From Jaltomata sinuosa (Eukaryota; Streptophyta; Magnoliopsida; Solanales; Solanaceae), in NCBI GenBank assembly GCA_003996215.1, contig QJPP01001947.1:372001-436000 (forward strand): a DNA stretch of 64,000 nucleotides, in the 5' to 3' direction. The notes under the pieces are model-generated. The model was not told the origin of the DNA and did no database searches. It saw nothing but the letters and a program-made list of their open reading frames with translations. Below are positions 43,879-54,656 of this stretch, one piece after another (position 1 is the first letter of the stretch; each line of letters begins with the position of its first letter). The translations under genes were made by a program, and so were the position numbers.

Positions 43879-45605
43879 ATGGTGACTGCTGCTAACCTCC
43901 ACTTGAATGACTATGTCTTCCAATAGGCCGCACCAAAAGAGGTGTACCTCAAATCAAGCTTCAACATCCACAATATAGGCTTGCATGTGCAAGATGAGGG
44001 ACCTACTGAGTATGAAATTCGATTTGGCCTCGAGGGGATGGAGGCATACTATTTGAGGTTTTGGGAGTAGCAATCAAATTTGGAATAAAAAGGGATGCAT
44101 GTGGGAGAATTTGAAGTTGTTTTCCCAAACATCCCCAAACAGTTTGAGGAACAGATCTGGGCCTACTTTACCAAGACTCTGGGCCCATATTTCCTAGACT
44201 TAGTGCGGGAATTCTATGTCTTCTATAAGGCTAGGAAAGCAATTTTGAAGCATAAAGGTCCGATAAGCAAGCTCCCATGCCTCGATTCTCTTTGGGTGAG
44301 GGGAAATGAAATAGATATCACACCTGAATCCATTCACTTTGCTATATGGCATGATGAACCAATTCCAGAGTCGCATTACATTTAAAGGGTGGATTCAAAA
44401 GAAAAGCAATATGAGTGGGTGGCAAGTATAATCACTGAGGGAACCCTTCTTTAGGCCTTTTTAAAATGGCCCATTCATCGTTTTGATCTAAAGCTTAAAG
44501 CTCAAATGTGGTTAGATTTTATGTGCACATGATTCATCCCAACTGGTCACAAAACAAAGGTGACTATAGAGGGTGCTATTCTAATTGCTTATGTCATGGT
44601 TAGTCTTCCATTCATAAAGGGGATATAATCTCTGAACAACTCAAGCTGAGAGCGAGACAACAAAATACCTCCATGGCCATTCCAATTCTCATTTACCTCA
44701 TGCGCTTCCCAACAAGCTTTATGCGGATTCATTCATTGGACAGAATTAGCCGGGCTTATGGAATGGTTCAATTGGACATTAGGCGACACAATGATGCCCC
44801 GCATGTTAAGAAAATACACATAGCTCAAGCACCAAGTGCCATAGGAAGACTTGAAATTGTTGCTCATAATCAATTGGGTTCTCCATCCATGTCTGAGAAG
44901 GCCTCGAATACCACTCATATGGCTCCCCAAACCATATCTACTTCAGGTAATTTTGTTAAAATTTCTCACCTTGTTCAACAAAATGAGAAGAGCTTACACA
45001 AGGTGGCAAGGGACATCCCACGCTTTATACAATCAGCCATCAAATCAACTTTAAAGTCGGTAGTGTTGAGTGTGAGCAAGCTTTGTGCGAGGGTGGATAC
45101 CATGGAAGTAGATGTTGATTATCTTAGGCAAGTGATATGGAAGGTGGCATCAAAAATATCTAAATAGGATCTAAATCTACCAGCCCTAATTTCTACGTCC
45201 TCTCCAAGGACGTCTAGTCCTCCTGATAATTGGTGCATGGGTTGGGATACGAATAAGGAAGAAGGAGCATTCGAGATTCTAGAGGATATTGTGCCATTTG
45301 AAAGAACTCCCAAATCTTCACGTTCATCCATCCAAGCTTACCCGGATCCCCCAATGTTTTATGAGAAAGAATGGGATCCCCAACCAAGATTCTCTTACCA
45401 TGAGTTGATGACTCATAAGGACAAGTGGGAGATTGTGAAACCATTTGGTCTTCTCCAGGTCCTATGGGATCAATCGATCCCACCATTGGAGGGTTTTCAG
45501 ATTGACCTAGCGCATGCCTACATCCCACCACTGGCGTCACCTCCACCTCAACCTTATACACCCCCTCAGCTATTTTATTCAAGGAGGAGACTACGTTACC
45601 ATTAG
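43879..45605 (+). pseudogene. F extra ORF: putative plant transposon protein type
   Basis: Preceded by TTTTTTTTTACACTCC...GTGTAG (acceptor-like) just before the ATG at 43879 (MVTAANLHLNDYVF). Readable blocks: EGMEAYYLRFWE; 44095-44385 with PYFLDLVREFYVFYKARKAIL and DSLWVRGNEIDITPESI; a decayed central part (WLDFMC, TIEGAILIAYVMV); 44673-45167 with KLCARVDTMEVDVDYLRQV, a likely coiled coil; and a Pro-rich end (PPPQPYTPPQ) to 45605. Several stops. Homologous to K 25220-23750. Role unknown. Confidence 0.75.
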
Positions 45606-46545
45606 TGTCAAAAGGGAGTTTTTGCACTCACTATTTTTTGTATAATTCTTATTGGTGCATCGAGGGCTATGCTTACTTAATGTTTGGGGGTCTGTATAAT
45701 TATTGATCACCCACTTTGTGCTTGATACTTTGCCCTTGCTGGGCATTTTTATGATGTTTTGAGCTTAATTGTGCCCTTGTTGGGCTTGATATTTTATGGT
45801 TGTGTGACGGGTTAGTCTACACATTCCCATTGTTTAGCTCTCCATGCTTTGTGAATGGTATAAGGGCCTACGCCGAGGCTTATTTTTATATGATTCATGA
45901 GCGCACAAATTCGATAATTGCCTTGTTAATAGTAGTTTAGCAATAAACTCTGAGGGTTTTCTTAATACAATGGTTCTTTCCTAAGGAGCAAAATGTTTTC
46001 TTTATTTTTTTCTTTTGATTTTTATGGTGAACCGGTTTGTATTTCCCTATGATAGATTAAAAGGCGACTTTCTTAAGGTAAAAGTCCATGTTTTAGTTTT
46101 AATTTGAGTATGTGTTTTGCTTGTCTCGAAATGGACCCACCAAATTTTTTTTCTTGGCAAGACATTTTTGAAAAGGAAATGAAAGAGGTAAAATGATTTT
46201 TTAAGGAAAGCATTATCTTGTCATGCCTTTCACACTCTCATTTTGGCTTGATCGATTCACAAATGAGTGTGCAATGAACTCGGAATAGATTGTCAAATGT
46301 CATTTGTCCAAATTAATTTTTAGAATAGTGAGAAGGTTCTTGAGATATGATGCCTCATGTGGTGAGGCTATACCTTGATTCTTGTGCATGTGTGTCATCT
46401 TAAACTTGGCACGAATATGATTCAAGGCGAAATTCAAGATGTGACCAAGCTTGGAAATTGATCTTAGGCCTTTTTTTAATAGCCACTTCACCCAAATGAC
46501 TTCCCTTGACATCAATTCTAGTGAACCCCTTTGAGATTGTGACTG
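45606..46545 (+). other. F 3' non-coding region, left of E
   Basis: AT/GT-rich, no coding domain. It is collinear (inverted) with K 23750 down to about 22860. The last bases GATTGTGACTGTTCTT join to TGGCACCATGTTTGAC at 57582 to restore the sequence seen intact in K. Confidence 0.7.
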
Positions 46546-46550
46546 TTCTT

Positions 46551-49512
46551 TTCACGACCCAATTTCTCGGTCATGATGGAACCTACAACCCCTAGTAGGC
46601 GAACCAATTCTCGTAGCCCAGGACAGTTAGTAATGGGCTACTATCTAACAAATAAGCAGGAGAGTAGTTTACTAAGCAAAAGTAAGGAAACAAGATGAAA
46701 AGAATAGATAACAGGAATATATATATACATATGCGGAAACTAAACCAAACCCCAAGCCCTGGTATCATAGTATAGAGCCAGAATTACATATAAGGAATAC
46801 AAACGATCCAAAACAACGTATACAGATGTCTCCGAATGGTAATAGAGTACATAAAGCAAAACATAAACTAAGTCTAAGCTCCGATCGCCAAGAGCTCACC
46901 CTCAGTCTGAAGTAGTCCCAAACAGATCTCCAAGCACGAATCACAGCGATCTAACGGCGATGGCCCACCCTAGTATCTGCACCAAAAGATGCAGGGGGTA
47001 GGGTGAGCACCAAATGTGAAGCATAAGGTACCCAGTAGGTATCATAGGCCGACTGGGCACATATAAGATAAAAGCGTAGTAACAGATAGAATAAAAGCAA
47101 GTAGTCACAGAAATCAACGAAAGGTACACAGGAACTAGCACAGAGGGAAATCAACAGAACCACATGTGAGGCCAGCAAGCCGAATATATACACCATAGGT
47201 ACAGGTGAAAGTAAGAAATAACGTACCTAGGGTCCTTGCAATAACAATGTATACATAATAAGTTTATGAAAGGGACGGTATACCGGTAACCTCAAGTGTA
47301 AGAAGAGGGAAAGAGTAATGATAGGCATGCTCAGAGAAATGAATCAAACTCAACTAATCATATCAATCTCAAATCCAGAAACTAACAGTTTAGTAGTAAC
47401 CAATTTCATACTTAACCGTAACAGGGAACAATTCTGTAAGTAAATAGCAAGAGTCTTCCTACAGTCCCCCTGCTGCCCATACAACCGAGGAACACAAACA
47501 AGTGAAAACAAACCCTCCGGCATCCCATACTACCGGAGCGTACAATCAACAAACAACAAACAAGGGTGGAGCCTCAAACAATGAATCATATGATGCATGA
47601 AGATCTCAAGTGAAATGGTATCTCTGTATGTACCTCCTCCGGTGCCGATCCGGCCCAGCGGGTAGGTTCCATGGAAGGACACTGCCCGTATACCTCTACT
47701 CCACCATATACCCTTCCTCCGATACATGCATCCCGCAGCCCCAGGCCTGGATGGCAACGTCCATGGAGGTCCCTGACCCCATACTAAAACTTAGTATCAA
47801 AACATGTCATCCGAAAGCAAGTCCGGGTTCAAGATAGAGACCCAGTCTCTAATATGCATGCCCAGACCCTGTCCAGGACTAAAGTAGTAGGAAAATATCT
47901 CAAAAACCCCTCCAAGGGTGCCCGGGAATAACCGGGTCTAAACAGTAGAAAGTCATCTCAGGTGCTCGGTCCAACCGAGGCTAAAATTATCTCAAGTAGC
48001 AAGAAAACTCAACTAGCACCTCGGCCCTGCCGAGTCTAGCGTTAATCATAAAACTGGTGATTTTAATCATAATTTTACTTTCTTTTACCCAAGAATATTC
48101 ACAAGTTATATCAAACCATTTCCAAATGATTTCCATCAAAAATGGGCCCCCGGGGCCATGCAAGGTTTAGAAAATAGTGTCAGTAGGCCCGAAGCCAAAA
48201 CCGTAGTAAAACATGGATAAAACCTCTTTATATGCATGGAAATGGGATGATCAAACACAATAGCTGCCCAGAAGCTCACAATCAACCTATCGACCCTGCA
48301 CAGGTCCACAGCTACTCAGCAAGCATAACAAGCCTAGAAGGATAATTCTATGCCCGGGACTCGCGGACATTCCCAATATCCCACCTTCTATGTTCCAGAG
48401 TCAACAAGGCATCACAGGACCACAAGGGTAAATAAAATATATCGGCAAGTACTACAAGCATCGGAGGAACAAAAGTAGGCGTGCATGAATAAAGCGGTCA
48501 AGGTCTGTGGTACCGACCTAATAAACCCAACCCAAGGATGTCCATTAATACAATTTTATCCTATATATGCGGAGTCTAGGGAAAATAAATTGTAACCTAC
48601 CTGTCATCCGATGAGAAGATACTAGAATGACGATGTCCGAGAAGCTCTGAAACGAAATCAAACTCGAATTTGGGCTTGAATAAGTTGACGTAAATAATCG
48701 ATTTCTTTCGGGGATCAAATAAATTCCAACAAATTTTCTTTCACAAAAATATTTCACGTGCCATACCTATATACGTATATAGTACGGAAGCTACACATAT
48801 GCTGAAGCAATAATGGTTGCATATATGTTGAAGCTACTCTTTTTCTTTTCTTTTATTCTAATCCCCAAAATTAAATGCTACATATATACATACATAAATT
48901 GTAAAAAGAATGGTTGGCAGATTGTTGAAAAGATTAGTGGCTATCTAGGTGGCATCATTTAATGAAAATAAATGTTGTGCACTTCTCCACCACTTTCACG
49001 TGGAAGTGGTGGTGCCACCATATAATTTTATCTCATTATATATATTCGGATATTGCATAAGTTTGTGGTAAAATATAAATAACTTTTTGAATATGTCATA
49101 ATTAATAGAAAATCATATCAAATAAAACCTACTAGATTATAATAATAATTTTCAACATAACTAAGTTCGCTATCTCCGTTAAAATATTAATAACTTACAA
49201 AATTCTTATAAAATAAATACAGATGCAAATGTATCATACCAAAAATATTCTTCATAGACATTTAAAATATTTTAGGAAAGCAATAAAAATATAACTTTCT
49301 ACCACATTCAACTTTTAAATTAAATATTCTCAAATACGCACGATTTTGATACTCAGCTTCTAAGATAGGGAATTGATCATAACGACCAATCGAACGGCCA
49401 GGGCACCGAACCACCGGTCCCAGCAAGCCATAAATGACTTGGGGCTACTACAGGAAAGCTCTAATAGTACAAGAAAATTGAATACGCAGAAATGACCGAA
49501 AGAGTCATTACA
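46551..49512 (-). repeat. Element E 3' LTR
   Basis: Minus strand TGTAATGACTCTTTCGG to GTCGTGAA at 46551 (the G of the terminal TG complement is lost). Features: G-box palindrome 48987-49012 (one mismatch), TATA-region palindrome CTATATACGTATATAG at 48767-48782, donor GACAG/GTAGGTT at 48600, stem-loop and acceptor GTGCAG at 46977. Words CTCGGT-CCA-ACCGAG and CTCGGC-CCT-GCCGAG lie near 47970 and 48025. Confidence 0.9.
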
Positions 49513-50703
49513 TCATCCACTACTAAAAAGACTTTCTTCCTCGAAAGTCAAGGACAAGAAAGTACCTGAATTCTCAAACAGCTGCGGATACTGAGCCCAG
49601 ATATCTCTCTCGGTCTCCCAGGTAGCCTCCTCGATTGGACGATGCCTCCACTGAACCTTAACAACCAGGATCTCTCGAGACCTCAATCTCCTCACATCTG
49701 TGGCCAAAATAGCTGCCGGCTCCTCAACAAAGGCTAAACCCTCACCCAACTGAAATGACTCCCACTGCAACACATGAGACTCATCTAGGACATACCGACG
49801 CAATATCGAAACATGAAATACAGGATGTATAGCTGAGAACATCAGAGGCAAGGCTAACTGATAGGCAATGCTACCAACCCTCTGAAGAATCTCAAATGGC
49901 CCAATGTACCTGGGGCTAAGATTGCCCCGCCTACCAAATCTAATCACGCCTTTCATGGGCGATACACGGAGAAACACCAAGTCACCAAAACTAAATTCCA
50001 AGGCACGAAGCCTACGATCAGCATAACTCTTTTGCCTGCTCTGAGCTGCCCGAAGTCTATCCTGAATCACTCGGACTCGGTCTAAGGAATCTCGAAGTAA
50101 ATCTGTACTCTGTGGCCTAGATTCATAACCATCAAACCAACCAATCGACGATCTAAAATGCCTACCATACAAGGCCTCAAAAAGTGCCATGCCAATGCTC
50201 GAATGGAAACTATTATTATAAGCAAACTCATCCAAAGGCACAAACTGATCCCACGAACCTCCAAAGTCAAGAACACAGGCCCGAAGCATGTCCTCCAGGA
50301 CCTGAATGGTCCTCTCGGACTGGCCATCTGTCTGAGGGTGGAAAGCGGTACTAAGATGAACCTCTGTACCCAAATCTCGCTGAATAGCCATCCAAAACTG
50401 AGATGTGAACTGAGTGCCATGGTCTGAAATGATAGAAGCTGGGACCTCATGCAATCGAACAATCTCACGAATATAGATCTGAGCTAGCCTCTCTGCGCCA
50501 AAAGAAGTATGAACCGGCAAGAAATGTGCTGACTTAGTCCGCCTATCAATAATCACCAATATGGAATCAAACCCATGAGAAGTACGAGGCAAACCAACAA
50601 CAAAGTCCATAGTAATCCCTTCCCACTTCCACTCACGAATGGGAAGTCGCTGCATCAAACCACCAGGTCTCATGTGGTCGAACTTAACCTGCTGACAATT
50701 CAA
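49513..50703 (-). CDS. Element E integrase core plus chromodomain, open 396 codons
   Basis: Longest open frame in the window. It starts in the finger (NCQQVKFDH). The DDE catalytic triad is complete: Asp33 (TMDFVVG), Asp94 (SDHGTQF), Glu130 (SERTIQ), with 35 residues between the last two. It continues with YNNSFHSSIGMA, VRVIQDRLRAAQSRQKSYADRR, the GPF/Y module GPFEILQRVGSIAYQLALP, and a chromodomain (RRLRSREILVVKVQWRHRP ... ATWETERD). The HH half of the finger is upstream, separated by a TAA near 50756. Normally made as part of Gag-Pol, so unlikely to be expressed alone. Confidence 0.88.
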   Translation of the reverse strand: MNCQQVKFDHMRPGGLMQRLPIREWKWEGITMDFVVGLPRTSHGFDSILVIIDRRTKSAHFLPVHTSFGAERLAQIYIREIVRLHEVPASIISDHGTQFTSQFWMAIQRDLGTEVHLSTAFHPQTDGQSERTIQVLEDMLRACVLDFGGSWDQFVPLDEFAYNNSFHSSIGMALFEALYGRHFRSSIGWFDGYESRPQSTDLLRDSLDRVRVIQDRLRAAQSRQKSYADRRLRALEFSFGDLVFLRVSPMKGVIRFGRRGNLSPRYIGPFEILQRVGSIAYQLALPLMFSAIHPVFHVSILRRYVLDESHVLQWESFQLGEGLAFVEEPAAILATDVRRLRSREILVVKVQWRHRPIEEATWETERDIWAQYPQLFENSGTFLSLTFEEESLFSSG

Positions 50704-51408
50704 GCACCGAGATACGAAATCTGCTATATCCCGCTTTATACCACTCCACCAGTAAAGTTATCTCAAGTCTCTATACATCTTTGCTGTGCTAGGGTGAATG
50801 GAGTATCTAGTACAATGTGCCTCATGAAGTATCAACTGGATCAAATCACTAATCCTAGGAACACAAAGGCGACTATCAAACCACAGAACCCCATCTGAAT
50901 CTAGAGTAGCCCGACTGGTCTCACCCTGAACAACCCGATCACGAAGGTCACACAACTGCTGATCCTCAAACTGACGACTCTGAATCTGATCAATCAAAGT
51001 AGAATGAACCTCAACACTGTCGAGAACTATGCTAGGATCCGACAAGTCAAGCCTAACCAAACGGTTAGCCAAGGACTGGATGTCCAAGGCCAACGGTCGC
51101 TCTGAAACAGAGAGAGAAGCTAGGCTACCCATACTCACTGCCTTCCGACTCAAGGCATCCGCTACCACGTTTGCCTTGCTCGGATGATACAGGATAGTAA
51201 AGTCATAGTCATTCAGTAACTCAACCCATCTCCTCTGTCTCGAGTTCAACTCTCGCTGACTCGTGATATACTGAAGACTACGGTGATCGGTGAAGATCTC
51301 ACAGTGAACTCCCTATAGGTAATGTCTCAAGATCTTGAGTGCAAAAACTACCGCTGCCAACTCTAAGTCATGGGTGGGGTAGTTGCGCTCGTGGACCTTT
51401 AGCTGTCT
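50704..51408 (-). pseudogene. Element E RNase H end, tether and integrase finger, broken
   Basis: 50758-51249 encodes RQRRWVELLNDYDFTILYHP, KANVVADALSRKAVSM, the tether, and LHEAHCTRYSIHP with MYRDLR, the HH half of the integrase finger; a stop follows before LYWW. 51250-51408 carries DLELAAVVFALKILRHYL-stop-GVH and FTDHRSLQ with stops, including one after IAYA. RNase H ligands are visible but the chain is interrupted. Confidence 0.84.
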
Positions 51409-52400
51409 CTACGCATATGCTATTACTCGACCCTGCTGCATTAACACACAACCAAGACCAACCCTAGAAGCATCACAGTACACGGAGAAGCTCTGACCCT
51501 CAATCGGCAAAGTCAAAACTGGAGCTGAAGTCAATAAGGCCTTAAGCCTTTGGAAGCTATCCTCACACTGATCCGACCATTGAAAAGGGACATCCTTCCT
51601 AGTCACCATAGTCAAGGGTGCTGCTATGGAAGAAAATCCCTCAACGAACCGTCTGTAGTAACCTGTTAACCTAATAAAGCTGCGGACCTCAGTAGCAGTA
51701 GTAAGTCTAGGCCAATCACAAACCACATAAATATTTCTCGGGTCAACCCTAATCCCATCCTTAGACACCACGTGCCCTAGGAATGCAACTGACTCAAGCC
51801 AAAACTCGCACTTTGAGAACTTGGCCTAAAGCTGATGATCTCTCAAAGTCTGGAGTATAACCCTCAAGTGATGCTCATGCTCATCTCTACTACGCGAGTA
51901 TACCAAGATGTCTTCTATAAAAACTATCACAAATGAATCCAAATACGATCCAAGAACCCTGTGCATCAAGTTCATAAAGGCTGCGGGGGCATTAGTCAAC
52001 CCAAAAGACATCACCAGGAACTCTTAATGGCCATAACGTGTCCTGAATGCTGTCTTAGGGATGTCCTCCGCCCTAATCCTCAACTGATGGTAGCCGAACC
52101 TCAAATCAATCTTTGAAAACACGACTGAACCCTGAAGCTGGTCAAACAAGTCATCAATCCTCGGCATCGGATACCTATTCTTCACTGTCACCCTATTCAG
52201 CTCCGATAATCAATACACATGCGCATCGACCCATCCTTCTTCTTCACGAAGAGAACAGGAGAACCCCAAGGTGACACACTAGGTCTAATAAACCCCTTAG
52301 CTAACAGATCCTGGAGCTTCTCCTTAAGCTCCCTCAACTCAGCAGGAGCCATACGTTAAGGGGAAATAGAAATGGGCCTGGTACCCGACTCTAGCTCAAT
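51409..52400 (-). pseudogene. Element E reverse transcriptase and start of RNase H, broken
   Basis: Blocks: KKDGSMRMCIDY, RYPMPRIDDLFDQLQGSVVFSKIDLRFGYHQ, EFLVMSFGLTNAPAAFMNLMH, then the catalytic motif as FIEDILVYSR, where the family has FIDDILVYS: the first Asp of the pair is Glu. SKDGIRVDP, LTGYYRRFVEGFSSIAAPL and YCDASRVGLGCVLMQQ follow. Stops interrupt at least at 52025, 51825 and 51774. This RT would be catalytically impaired even if the frame were whole. Confidence 0.87.
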
Positions 52401-52514
52401 AACGAAATCAATATCTCTCTCAGGTGGAAGGCCTGGCAGGTCGGTAGGAAACACATCGAGGAAGTCTCTAACCACATGAACAGACTCAGGAGAAGTAGGG
52501 TCAACACTAACATC

Positions 52515-53510
52515 TCAGACATATGCTAGATAAGCTAAACACCCACGGGAAATCAACTTCCTAGCTCGAAGACAAGAGATAATCCCAGATGGTGCATGGC
52601 TAACAGAACCCTGCAACACAACCGGTGATACACCGGGCACAGCTATGGTAATGGTCTTGGCATAACAATCCAAAACCACACGGGGAGGGGATAACCAGTC
52701 CATGCCCAGTATCACATCAAAATCTAGCATATCAAGAATCATCAAATCACCCCAAGTCTTAGAATCACCAATAGATAGCATACAAGATCTCACAATCCGA
52801 TCCACTACTAAAGAATCTCCTACTGGGGTCAAAACAGAAACATGAACATATAATGGCTCACTAGCCAACCCCAAACAAGGCACAAAGTAGGCAGATATGT
52901 ATGAACAAGTGGATCCAGGATCAAATAAAGCCATAGCCGACTGATGGCACACAGAAATCGTACCTGTAATCACAGCATCTGAGGCCTCTGCCTCTGGTCT
53001 ATTAGGGACCGCGTAAAAATGACGATGACCTCCACCTGCCCGACCGCCATCCCTACCACCAGCTCGTCCGCACAGAGCACCTCCTCTACCCTGACGACCA
53101 CCCTCTCTAGAAGGGGGATGAACTGCTCGTAAAGGCTCGGCCAACTGAACTGTACCCTACTGAGGGCAATCTCTAGCAAAATAACCAATCACCCCACAAG
53201 TAAAACAAGCCCCTGGCGGCCTACTCGGTCGAGATGAACCAGCAGATCCCGTATAACCACCATGTCCTAATGCCCCAGAAACTGTACCCCTCGAAGACTG
53301 GTCGCCATAGCCTTGATGGCTGCTCTGACCCTGCTCGAACTGGGTACTACCGAAAGTCTGAAGGGAAGCCTGAACAGGTCGGCTGGACTAACCCTGGTGC
53401 TGCTGTGGCTGATAACTACGGCTCCACTGGCCAGAACCTCTACCACCATATCTGGAACCACTGTAGACACCCTGATGTCGAGGCCTCTTATCTCTAGACC
53501 CCTGATCATG
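52515..53510 (-). pseudogene. Element E gag tail with zinc knuckle and protease
   Basis: After the gag stop at 53511 the same frame shows a Gly/Gln/Ser-rich stretch and the zinc knuckle CFTCGVIGYFARDC (53166-53207), where the His is Tyr (CAT to TAT). A stop after DCPQ separates it from the open protease part 52515-53144: ALFDPGSTCSYIS (active-site DPGS) and LDFDVILGMDWLSPPRVV. Gag-Pol is normally continuous here. Confidence 0.85.
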
Positions 53511-54443
53511 TCACTGTAAGTCCTCCACAGTGCGGGCATAGTCTTCGATAGCCTGAAATGACCAACCACCGGCAATTAATATCTCAGTTGGCTGCCTGAT
53601 CTCTGGCCTCAAAACCCATACAAATTTGTGAATCCTATCTGCCTCGGTAGGAATGATCATAGCTCCAAACGGTGCTAGCTGATGAAAATAGGTCTTATAC
53701 TCCGAGACAGTCGTAGACCCCTGCATAAGGTGGGTAAACTTCTCCCTGCGGTGCTCACGATCACTCTGAGGTAGGAACTTGGCCATAAAAGCCTCATAAA
53801 ATTCAGACCAGGTCAAAAGAGGTGACGATGGTGGTCTACAAGCAACATGGGCCCTCCACCATAACTTCGCTGGGCCCTCCAGCTGATAGGTAGTATAACC
53901 AACCCCGTGAGTCTCCAACAAACCCAAATGATGTAACATCTCCTCACAGGTAGTAATAAAGTCATGTGGATCCTGTCCAGAAGTACCAGCAAACCTCAGA
54001 GGTGCTAACCTCAAAAACCTACCCAACACCTTCTGCTCTGACTCTGTCATAGCTGGGAGAGGAGCAAGAGGTTGTGCAACAGATGGGACCGGAATGACCT
54101 TTGCACGGGGAGCTATAGTAGCAGGCTGCGCTCCTAAACACTGTGCACCCAGGGCTACCCCCTGAGCGGATGTCTGCGCTACCTCAGAAGGCAGCTCTCC
54201 AATCATACCCAAAATCTGTAATAGTAATCCCCAAATATCTGGAGACTGAGCTGCGGCTGGAGCTGGAACAAAAGTGGGTACTGGAGCTGGTGGTACCTAG
54301 GCTGTCCCCTGATCCACATGTTGCTCGGGCTCTATCTCAACTCTAGCAGCTCTAGCAGGTGCCACTGCTCGAGGGCGTCCTCGACCCTTAGCTGGAGTGG
54401 GAGGCTCATCTTCGCCTGATGCCGATGATCTTATATGAACCAT
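53511..54443 (-). pseudogene. Element E gag, capsid part
   Basis: Start ATG at 54443-54441 (MVHIRSSASGEDEPPTPAKG, basic Arg/Gly-rich). Codon 49 is a TAG (54299-54297); the frame resumes and stays open from 54212 to the TGA at 53513-53511. Capsid signatures: FLRLAPLRFAGTSGQDPHDFI, WSEFYEAFMAKFLPQSDREHRREKF and MQGSTTVSEYKTYFHQLAPF. One nonsense change in the N-terminal part and one at the end are the only breaks. Confidence 0.87.
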
Positions 54444-54641
54444 CTGCGGAAGAATGAAGTAGAGCAAATGAGATTTTCAGAAACTTCAAGGGTCATACGA
54501 ATGACACAGAAGCAATGAAAGAGTCAAGTTTCCTAAAATGTCACTGTAGCCTCCCGAAGATTGAGTACGGATGTCTCCACCCCGATCCGCAGGACTCTAC
54601 TAGACATTGGCTCCTATACCGATGACACCAGTTAACCTAGA

Positions 54642-54653
54642 GCTCTGATACCA
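54642..54653 (-). other. Primer binding site of E (tRNA-Met type)
   Basis: Minus-strand TGGTATCAGAGC three bases after the 5' LTR end, a perfect match to the plant initiator tRNA-Met primer site. Confidence 0.93.
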
Positions 54654-54656
54654 AGT

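Noticed and set aside
47610..47837. 75-codon frame conserved at 55718-55945
   Set aside because: The two copies are the two LTRs of E, so similarity is due to LTR identity; changes do not favour silent sites and no domain is seen.
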